Positions 20,601-27,322 of a DNA stretch of 64,000 bases are shown here, piece after piece. How positions within the stretch are numbered: the stretch's first letter is position 1; each line of letters starts with the position of its first letter. The stretch is from Aurantiochytrium sp. KH105 (Eukaryota; Sar; Bigyra; Thraustochytrida; Thraustochytriidae), in assembly GCA_003116975.1 (NCBI GenBank), contig BGKB01000020.1, positions 682,001 to 746,000 of the forward strand. The letters run 5' to 3'. A program made the translations under genes and the position numbers. The notes under the pieces were generated by a model that saw only the letters and a list, made by a program, of their open reading frames with translations, had not been told where the DNA came from and searched no databases.

Positions 20601-21623
20601 TCTCGGCCGGCCTTGCTGACGGGTAGTCTCGGTTCTCCTCAATCTGTCCCCGGTGGCGAGGGCTCTTTTACGCGTGCGACAGCCTTTCAGCCCCGGGGTC
20701 GCCTCGCCTCGGGAGATCTTGCTCGCCTGCAGCATCGTTTTACTGCTCGGAATGCATCGAATGGGCCTTCTGTCGAAGATTCTGCAAACGTGGCAGGTCC
20801 TCGCGCAAGGTTTCAAAGTCCCATGGGTCCTGTCCGTCTTACCAACCAACGTCGTTCCGCCGAGGAAGTTGTCCGATGCTCGCAACAGGATGAAAACGAG
20901 GGCGTCTTGGACCGCGACTGCACGCTCGCAGATAGTACTGGTGCGGGCGGTGGCGGCGGCGGCGCTGCGTCCTTGTCGTCTTCGTCAAGTTCGAGCTCGT
21001 CTTCATGGTGCAACAACTCGAGTGCCTCATCAGCCACGCTTTCGTCAGCAGCAGCCATCGTGCCATCTCGGAGCAATCAGGGCCGCTCGGGCCTCTTGTG
21101 CACGGGTGGACCCAAGTTGAACGCTTTGCAAGCTTTGGTGAAGCTGTTGGCCTCTGCGCAGCGGACCCGTGGCGCCAGTGCAGTGTCCAAAGTGCGGCTC
21201 ACCCTTGGCGAAACGGACGCTCTTGTACTAGCCGAGGAGCGCCAGGTGGTTCAGAGTGCGCTGCGCGATGCCCATGTTCATGAGGAGGGCGTCGTTGTCT
21301 CCGCTCGAGCATTTGGCCCCATGCAGCACGTTCTCAAGGACTCATGGATGGGGTCGGAAGTAGAAGCTCTCGAGACAGCCATTGATCGGGTCACGTGTGA
21401 TGCAGCTGCAACGCTCGGCCTCCAGGCCAGCAAGGGATGTCTTGCTCCCAGTTTTGATGCCGACTTTGTTATTTTGCAATCTGACACTTCGCGCGACGAC
21501 TTTGCTGTGTGCAAGACATTTTGTCGTGGTGTCCTTGTCTATTCACGAGCGGAGCCGCATGCATCCCCTACATTTCCGCCGGGTCGCCTCTTGCGCCCAG
21601 AGATGATGCATCCTGATCACTAA
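17685..21623 (+). CDS. Amidohydrolase (allantoinase/dihydropyrimidinase)-like protein with giant disordered insert
   Basis: 1,312 residues from ATG 17685; the frame is open upstream to 17601 without another ATG. Residues 190-370 resemble the start of the allantoinase/dihydropyrimidinase fold: MIIPGIVDVGYHF at 239-251 matches the usual PGLIDxHxH strand, and ASGGVTTIVDTPRE at 276-289 matches the AAGGVTT helix and strand. The end (about 1160-1290) carries the usual C-terminal strand KGCLAPSFDADFVIL near 1250. Between them lie about 750 residues of Ser/Arg/Asp-rich disordered sequence in place of most of the TIM barrel. The first metal-binding pair HxH reads GYH (Gly247, His249), so one ligand is lost and the barrel histidines and Asp are not evident. 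I infer a non-enzymatic, CRMP-like relative. Very long antisense frames overlap it and are shadows. Confidence 0.65.
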   Translation: MLQIRAEEDDLGAATRAWAAVGAMRRAPARAEVGACRSGAEPGVSAAGADAEMSMNASATPERSAGNHLLPRRHRRRGCAGTRAQGEEDRGEAWDARRRNGRACEPEADEAMGAGVEKIGGTANGRKRRLNDSCRLVQETSARASSHQRFAVVSRNVLLQEPANAYTNANANGDTAATRGTRRSRWAHAVLVINAQTGTFEAVVEIPENPEQNGTPHSVQTVLDEHDVAHVQDAGDAMIIPGIVDVGYHFLPALRSQDACVEDVDAALAQATALAASGGVTTIVDTPREALPAALALSLLGKRATLLQKCSLLYVDVGMLSRVDMRSNLEIGLLSHMRNGGCLGVAVHLSTLGTDTLSNAMLITKTAARRAHGPGGVPAASKNKPGSPLRGASSTFASPAAPSTDSSGAHVRPSRSALLLKALSQLKMAFVVDIGKVARPLGHDAAPGDTSNDCSPASVASTCIADTPSRRKAMRVAASSSAVESPSVHAVSINQDLAPRLGRLVMNDEDDEDNDSLRHGENTAADNDDSNTDTLHEDLRDLRRRHMMNSLRSSPAFKHAQNVETGHENTLSSSDNRFADTPERASVASQYSTPTRTRPAVRRVPQSTRSCGTFTMGQRGGSPSSVTSNSSLRSLRRQRRSSSFNLRSWRLDRDEFCSEESDTQASASSPSSLLASDSVHGTPSRQSSVRSSADATPTPRQTLWARRRRHNSRSMQRFQTDSPESAAGRGTEDVEDYGLHAGNQQPHRFRDALGLADDDDDDELPAGALELSDSGFFSDAAHLQQDQEREQQAQQTVASVPAGSRSGPHGLPPVGQPPSHASARRQRFASRRSLVSTTPEPGEPAHESSDAEDGVLLDEEEEAPEISYPDVTSSAARRRAFAKHASPRLSVSSFASLGSNKPSSASMPPLAPGPLGPNSTQSSSSGSGFSALPARRYSAFSSPGSARSGSSPARRAAVHHHHNHHENGVTQQSRPALLTGSLGSPQSVPGGEGSFTRATAFQPRGRLASGDLARLQHRFTARNASNGPSVEDSANVAGPRARFQSPMGPVRLTNQRRSAEEVVRCSQQDENEGVLDRDCTLADSTGAGGGGGGAASLSSSSSSSSSSWCNNSSASSATLSSAAAIVPSRSNQGRSGLLCTGGPKLNALQALVKLLASAQRTRGASAVSKVRLTLGETDALVLAEERQVVQSALRDAHVHEEGVVVSARAFGPMQHVLKDSWMGSEVEALETAIDRVTCDAAATLGLQASKGCLAPSFDADFVILQSDTSRDDFAVCKTFCRGVLVYSRAEPHASPTFPPGRLLRPEMMHPDH

Positions 21624-22279
21624 GATTGGGCTCGCAACAGCATCATCATCATCATCATCAACATCATCATCATCACTACATACTAAAAAATGCGAAAGCT
21701 CATTTTCTTTTTTACTCAAACTAGACAAGTGGTATTTGTTGCGAAAATTTGCTTGCAAAATGAGGAACCAACGATCGAGATACAGAATGTGCCATGCTGC
21801 AGCTCTTCTCACAATAAAACGACTGTTCTTTTATATTTCGAGGCGAGGAAAGGGAGGATGACAAGATAAAAGTATGGCTCTTTCCTTCTTCACGCAACAG
21901 CAAAACATCAAGATGGTCGATGTGACCATGAGCCAAGGCATCTCGTTGTTTCACATTCTGCCTAGAATCTATGGGTAATCGGCAGTGTGCGTGAGTGGTA
22001 TATCTTTTCTTGCACAGATCAAAACGAAGGCAGTCCGCATCAATCGAAGGTAAGCGCACGGCCGCTGATGCTCCAGAGCAGCGCGGCAGCGAAAGGGGGG
22101 CAGGGAGGCAGGAAGCAATCAGGAAGTGCTCGATCACGCCGCGCCGCGTGTGGGGCGAAGAGACCTTGAAGGAGGGCTAACGCTAGAAACGTGGCCATGG
22201 ACGATGTGTTCATCTTTTCGCGAAACGTAGCCAAAACACAAGCGAGAGTCACAGCGCGTACGTAGCGCAGGAGAGCATC
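21624..22279. other. Spacer between amidohydrolase-like and HINT genes
   Basis: 656 bp. It begins with an ATC trinucleotide run (about 21641-21676) in the 3' region; the rest is moderately AT-rich and should contain the HINT promoter. No gene seen. Confidence 0.5.
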
Positions 22280-22678
22280 ATGGGAGACGAACAGGCTGCG
22301 GCCGCCGCTGCGGCCAAGGAGGAAATCCCTGAGTCGACGATCTTTGACAAGATCATCGCCAAGGAGATTCCCGCCGACATTGTCTACGAGGACGATGAGT
22401 GCCTCGCCTTCAATGACATTAGCCCGCAGGCGCCGACCCACATTCTTGTGATTCCGAAGAAGCGCGGAAACCTCGCCAAGCTTTCACTCGCTCAGGAGTC
22501 TGACAAGGCGCTCCTCGGCCACCTCATGTACGCGTCCAAGCTCGTCGCGGAAAAGGCTGGCATTGCCGAAAGCGGCTACCGTGTCGTCGTTAACGATGGC
22601 AAGGAGGGATGCCAGAGTGTCTACCATCTTCACTTGCACATCATCGGCGGTCGCCAGCTCACCTGGCCTCCTGGCTAA
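22280..22678 (+). CDS. HINT-type HIT-family nucleotide hydrolase
   Basis: 132 residues from ATG 22280. Full HIT domain: [38 protein letters not shown], and the catalytic triad HLHLHII (His116, 118, 120), ending [10 protein letters not shown] as in HINT1 orthologs. Such enzymes hydrolyse adenosine phosphoramidates (AMP-NH2, AMP-lysine), and some resolve aminoacyl-adenylates. The first 12 residues add an Ala run. Single exon, plus strand, followed 556 bp later by the phosphatase gene. Confidence 0.95.
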   Translation: MGDEQAAAAAAAKEEIPESTIFDKIIAKEIPADIVYEDDECLAFNDISPQAPTHILVIPKKRGNLAKLSLAQESDKALLGHLMYASKLVAEKAGIAESGYRVVVNDGKEGCQSVYHLHLHIIGGRQLTWPPG

Positions 22679-23234
22679 GATGGGCTGGAATAAGCGTTGT
22701 CTTAGCTCAAAACTACCAGCATAAATCAAAGGCAATCTCCACTTTGACGTTCTTCTTGTGAAAAAGAGCACTGCCTCCCATGTACGCGATACCAGCCTGC
22801 CTGATTCTCTTAAACTTTATCACTTTTTCGCACAACCTTTTTTATTGTTCTTGCTGCTGTTGCTGCTGCAGTCATATTTGATTAGCATAGCAGCGACATA
22901 TCCGGCATCCCCAGCTTGAACGATGATCGCCAGTCACCTTGCTTTTGACTTGTATGCAATGCTGCACGAGGCGAACTGATCCTTGCTTCACAGTCAAGAC
23001 AGGCTGGGGCGGGTAGACAGAATTGGCCTACTGCACAGCAACAACAGCAAAGATTATCAAGTTTCAAGCTTGACATTTGTAGCTGTTTCCCAAGTCCGTC
23101 ACTGTGTCAAGTCATGGCAATCTTGCAAAAACCTATCGCCGACGCGCACGATCGTGCAAAGAGCAGCTGGCTGAGGAGGGGAGGACGAGGACGAAGACGA
23201 GGAGAAGCAAAAGAAAAGACCGCTAAGAATCAAG
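22679..23234. other. Spacer between HINT and phosphatase genes
   Basis: 556 bp with a CTG run near 22850-22868 and no supported coding frame. It presumably holds the HINT 3' UTR and the next promoter. Confidence 0.5.
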
Positions 23235-23933
23235 ATGAGCGTCAACGAGGGCGATAAGCCGCGGCACGGAGATATCTTGCTGGTGCGCCATGGTGAGACG
23301 GATGGGAACAGAAGCAAGATCTTGCAGGTGCCAACGCTGCCCTTGAACGCGAACGGGCACGTGCAGGCTCGCAAGGCCGGCGAGAGGATCTCCAAGACCT
23401 TTCATGTGGGCAAGATTCTGTGCAGCGACCTGCAGCGTACCCAAGACACGGCAGCACCCATCGCCGAGTTGACCAAGGCGCCGCTGGACCTCACTCCGCT
23501 CCTGCAGGAACGCAGCTTTGGCGACCTGCGAGGGCGACCTTTTGCGGAGCTGCAGGCCGAGGGCATTTCGGTCTTCTCGGAAGACTACGCGCCGCCAAAC
23601 GGGGAGTCGCCGGCCATGTTCCGCGAAAGGGCTCACAAGGCCTGGGCTGCGGTCCTCGAGGCCGTGCGCGAGGTCCCTGCCGGTCAGGTCCTGGCCGTCG
23701 TCACGCACGGCCTCGTGTTGAATCATTTTGTCAAGCACTATGTGGAAATCGGGGCCGAAGATGCTTCGGCGGCCATCATTGCCTTCAAAAACACGAGCGT
23801 TTCGCTGCTGGACGCCAACGTGCCCGCAGGCTCGCGGCTTCGTATCATGAACATCTTCAACGACGATTCGCACCTTTCGGACGAGGAACGAGATCCGACT
23901 TTTGGCAAGGTGCTGCGCGCGGCGCACATTTGA
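23235..23933 (+). CDS. Histidine-phosphatase (phosphoglycerate mutase-like), TIGAR-type
   Basis: 232 residues from ATG 23235. The branch-1 histidine phosphatase core is intact: phospho-acceptor LLVRHGETDGN (Arg18, His19), SDLQRTQDTA (Arg68), acid/base QERSFGDLRG (Glu92) and second histidine VVTHGLVLNHF (His158). Spacing and the ERSFGDLRGRPFAEL segment resemble TIGAR/fructose-2,6-bisphosphatase-like phosphatases more than classical phosphoglycerate mutase. The substrate is not determinable. The C-terminus ends in an acidic HLSDEERDPTFGK tail. Convergent with the CHCHD gene. Confidence 0.9.
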   Translation: MSVNEGDKPRHGDILLVRHGETDGNRSKILQVPTLPLNANGHVQARKAGERISKTFHVGKILCSDLQRTQDTAAPIAELTKAPLDLTPLLQERSFGDLRGRPFAELQAEGISVFSEDYAPPNGESPAMFRERAHKAWAAVLEAVREVPAGQVLAVVTHGLVLNHFVKHYVEIGAEDASAAIIAFKNTSVSLLDANVPAGSRLRIMNIFNDDSHLSDEERDPTFGKVLRAAHI

Positions 23934-24237
23934 TGCCGCGGCCCTGGACAAATTAGAATTCGATAATCACTGTTTGAGTTGATCATAGGTCTACTAGAGC
24001 GAGAAAGCGGGAGAGAGAGAGCGAACAAGAACAAATGACATGAAAAAAGGGAAATCAAGAAAAGATAAAAAGCTGGACGAAAAAAAAGAAAGTCTGGTGC
24101 TAGGCTATTCAGGAGTCCGCTACAGTATTTTCTGCCCTGCAAAGACGAGAGAGCGAGCGAGGGCTCCGTCAGGAGCTAGCGGGTCACCAGACCACTCTAC
24201 TAGCTAGAGAGGACGAGCCAAGGAGAGTGAATGAAGC
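23934..24237. other. Convergent 3' region
   Basis: 304 bp between two convergent stop codons, with GA-rich tracts at 24001-24100. No gene seen. Confidence 0.5.
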
Positions 24238-25051
24238 CTACTGGTACTGCTTGTTCTCCTGGCAAGCGCGGAGCGCCTGAAAGTAAAAGTCGCAGGCCGC
24301 AGCGTTGTTGTTCTGCTCCTGCAGGCACTGGTACAGCTGCTTCTGGTCCACGGCGCAGGCATCACCAGCGTCGAGGTTGTAGTTCTGAGCGGGCACCTGG
24401 GGGTAAGCCTGCTGGGGTGCGGCCTGCTGCTGGGGTGCGGCCTCCTTGTCGTCGCCAGAGCCAGAGAACATGTTCATGGCGCCGTTGACAGCGTGGTGGC
24501 CCATCGAGCTACCGACACCGAGGGCCATACCTTGGGCAACCATGCCGCCACTGTTCATCGTCCAATCGTCATCGTGCACACACAGTTTTACATGCGGTGA
24601 AGCGCGCACTCTCCGCGTTAGTTTCACTGTTTTCATTCATTCATTTCTCCTTCATGGGCTCGAGGCCAAGCGCGACGCAAAGAGCGGTACACGGAGAGAG
24701 AGAGAGGGAGAGTACACGGGCTCCGCGAGCGCCATGGCATCTCCCTCCGCGTGGCCTCAGTGGCCGTCGTCGATCCATGACCGAGGCGGTTCGCGAAAGA
24801 ACTTACAATCCAGACATCATGCCGCCGCCCGAGGCAGGCGCGGCCGCCGGGGCAGCGGCGGGCGCCGGCGCGGGGGCGTGGTGCTGCGCCGGAGGAGGGG
24901 GCGCGTGGTGCTGCTGGGCAGCGGGCGCGGGCGCAGGCGCGCGCTGGGGCGCGGGCTGCGCGCGGGCAGGTGCGGGTGCGGCCTTGCGGCCAAACATGCC
25001 GCCGCCGCCGCTGCTGGAGCTGCCGCCACCGCCACCACGACGCCGGCCCAT
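24238..25051 (-). CDS. CHCHD2/CHCHD10-type twin-CX9C mitochondrial protein (2 exons)
   Basis: 185 residues in two exons on the minus strand, 25051-24807 and 24550-24238. The 256-bp intron has a GTAAGT donor, an ACTAAC branch site near 24610 and a GAACAG acceptor. Joining gives MMSGFGGMVAQGMALGVGSS, the conserved CHCHD2/10 hydrophobic segment, which confirms the junction. The N-terminus MGRRRGGGGGSSSS is basic and looks like a mitochondrial presequence, followed by an Ala/Pro/Gln-rich stretch. The C-terminal CHCH domain has two exact CX9C motifs (CAVDQKQLYQC and CDFYFQALRAC). The family stabilises MICOS and cristae in the intermembrane space, with nuclear roles in stress. A strong hairpin-forming inverted repeat lies about 155 bp upstream of the ATG. 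Confidence 0.93.
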
Positions 25052-26086
25052 CTTGCTCGGGGGAGAGAGCGAGGTCCTTCCGCTGCCTGTGCTGCTGCTG
25101 CTGCTGCTGCTGCTCGTGCTGCGCGTCGCGAGGTTCGTGTCTGTGCGCGCGGGGATCGATCGATCGGAGTCTGCACGCCGCCTTTTTTCGCCGCCTTTGT
25201 CGCGGCGCGCAAGTGAAAGATGCGCGCCGCGCAAGGGCGACTTCGCGAAAGTTCCACTTGCGCGCCGCGCATCTTTCACTTGCGCCGGGCTTTTCGAGAA
25301 GTCAATCAATCCAGCGGCGCGGGGCTGGCGGGCGGGGACTAGCCCGCGACTAAGAGGGGGGCACGCGGCGCGGCTGCCCCCCCCTTACTGGTGTAGTAGT
25401 AGTCGGAGACTTGATTTCTTGGAGAGAGCGCTGAGTCACGACGATCGGAGGAGAGAAATTCATGATCATGAATGGCCTTCTTGCGAAAGATGGTCCCGGG
25501 GAAGAAAGCAGCCGCACCGGCCATGGTGGCTGCAGCGACGACGGCATTGACGACGAGCGGAGAAGTAAATGTCAGCAGGGCATGTCGAGATCAACATGGC
25601 TCACCAACGAGGGAATGGAGAGTCGTTCTTTCTCTCTCGGTGAAAGCTGGCTCTCCTCTTCGGTGGAAAGCAATGACGCCTTGTAGGTTGGTTATCGAAA
25701 AAGCTTATGAGCAGCAGCACCGCAGCTGCAGCACCTGGTCCGAAGCGCGGAATCCAAATTCCTTGTTCCCCTCGAGACGACATTCGCGAGACGGAGAACC
25801 GCGGCACGCGCTGCACGGACGATGCAGAACCTGCAGCTGGCTGGTGAGGCAGCTGCCACTGCAGCTCGCAATGCACGGAGTCATGCTCGAATCGAGAGCT
25901 GCAGGTGCCTGCAACTGCTGAGGCAGTCCAGCGACTGTCTTTACTGCCACCGAATGCTAGTGGTGACTAGACCAGACTAGTTCTGAGACTAGATAATGTG
26001 CTGTCGCGATTGGCGAACCCGGCGATCTCGTCAAGGCACGTGGTGCGCGCGATGCAAAAACGCCGCGCGGCAAGCACGGAGCGAGG
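25052..26086. other. Divergent spacer between CHCHD and SNARE genes; possible small unresolved gene
   Basis: This 1-kb region has the hairpin at 25207-25285 and then ambiguous short frames at 25350-25950 on both strands. On the minus strand a frame starts MAGAAAFFPGTIFRKK at 25524 in a good start context (ccaccATGG), and another encodes GPGAAAAVLLLISFF. On the plus strand a frame starts MAFLRKMVPGKKAAAPAMVA at 25472 and reaches a GTAAAT site. A small spliced protein gene is possible, but I cannot decide strand or exons. Confidence 0.35.
25207..25285. promoter_or_regulatory. 29-bp inverted repeat (hairpin) upstream of CHCHD gene
   Basis: Arms 25207-25235 and 25257-25285 are reverse complements with one mismatch, separated by 21 bp. 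Each arm contains GCGCAAGTG and CTTGCGCG-type words. Depending on the transcription start, this could form a stable 5' UTR stem or act as a paired protein-binding site. Confidence 0.8.
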
Positions 26087-27064
26087 ATGCGCGACGCGGT
26101 GAACGCGCGGCGCCTCGCGCGGGCGTGCGCGGCGATCGTGGGCACAGCGCAGCCCACAAGGCGAGATGCGAAACGACTGAAAAGCTACCTCGAAGTCCTG
26201 CGTGCCCACGTGGACACCCTTCAACGTGCCCAGAGCGCTGCGAACGAGGGGGGGCATGACGAGAGCGAGGCTGTCGCTCTGAGCGGGATGGAGATTGACG
26301 AGCTGGCAGAGCTTACGCAAAAGCTGGCGCTCTTTGAGTCCTTTGTGCAGGACCACGTCCACGTGCTTCGTCGCGGAGAGGCTTTACCCGAGGCGCCTCC
26401 GTTGGAGCGCCAAGCTTCTCAAGAGCGCGAACGTCTCAGTCGCGCACGCACTGCTTCCCAAGAGGATATCCGCTTCGGGGATAAGGATTCGCAGAACAAC
26501 ATCATTAACAGCAGCAGCAGCATCAGCAGCAGCAGTTATAGTAGCGTTAAGCCACAGGATGCAACAGACTTGCACGAGAAGTCATTGCACCCGCCGTCGC
26601 TTCCACCACCACCACCGCAGGCTGCCGGGCTGGATTCAGGCCCGAGCGCGTCACGTGATCACGAGCAAGAACTCGAAGAACTTCTCGGTAGGGCACCGCC
26701 GTCTAGCTTTGCAGACTTTATGGCCGGCAATGGCGCTGGCTCTCATGCAGTAGAGGACCAGCTGCGACAGATGGAGGTAGAGCAAGAAACGCTCAAGGAT
26801 GATGTGAGCGAAATGGTGGGCAGCATTCGACAGCGACTTTTAGGGATCAATGAAGATTTGCAGACGGACAAGCAAAAGCTCGATATGGTCGAGGAGCGCG
26901 CAGACCGGAGCCTCGACATGCTGGGCACCATGTCGAAGCGATTGAATATTACTATGGCTTCGTCCTCGTACAATTGTAAAATGTGTGCGCTGGGCGTTAT
27001 CATTGTGCTCGCTCTGTGGGTGTTTGCGTACTTGGTCATGCGGATCTTTCCAAAAGTCAAGTAG
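26087..27064 (+). CDS. Use1-like tail-anchored SNARE
   Basis: 325 residues from ATG 26087. N-terminal helical region 1-105, an acidic/Ser linker with poly-Ser and poly-Pro (about 130-205), then a single SNARE-type coiled coil (about 222-290: LRQMEVEQETLKDDVSEM, continuing through IRQRLLGINEDLQTDKQKLD and ERADRSLDMLGTMSKRLN). A single C-terminal transmembrane helix (ALGVIIVLALWVFAYLVM) and a short RIFPKVK tail follow. Layout and hydrophobic spacing match USE1/p31, the ER SNARE of Golgi-to-ER traffic; another Q-SNARE is possible. Convergent with the repeat-protein gene, 258 bp away. Confidence 0.7.
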   Translation: MRDAVNARRLARACAAIVGTAQPTRRDAKRLKSYLEVLRAHVDTLQRAQSAANEGGHDESEAVALSGMEIDELAELTQKLALFESFVQDHVHVLRRGEALPEAPPLERQASQERERLSRARTASQEDIRFGDKDSQNNIINSSSSISSSSYSSVKPQDATDLHEKSLHPPSLPPPPPQAAGLDSGPSASRDHEQELEELLGRAPPSSFADFMAGNGAGSHAVEDQLRQMEVEQETLKDDVSEMVGSIRQRLLGINEDLQTDKQKLDMVEERADRSLDMLGTMSKRLNITMASSSYNCKMCALGVIIVLALWVFAYLVMRIFPKVK

Positions 27065-27322
27065 AGGTCTCGAGCAAGGTGCGTGTGTACAAGCCATTTG
27101 TTTGTAGAAACGGTATGGCGTGTGCCTCCCACCAGCACCAGCTAGCTAGTAAATGTCCAGAGCGAGGCAGGCCAAAGCAAGCCAGGCTTCGCGTAAGTTG
27201 GCACAAGAGGTCAAGCTTATGAAGCGTGGCGGCTTTCGTTTGTTTGTGTGAAACTGTAGATATGCAAAGAATCTTTCATTGTCTGGGATGTGGGCTGGAA
27301 GGAGAGAAAAATAAACACTTGT

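Noticed and set aside
21641-21676. ATC repeat considered as a CRISPR-like or regulatory array
   Set aside because: Plain trinucleotide microsatellite without spacers; CRISPR arrays are not expected in a nuclear genome and no array was seen anywhere.
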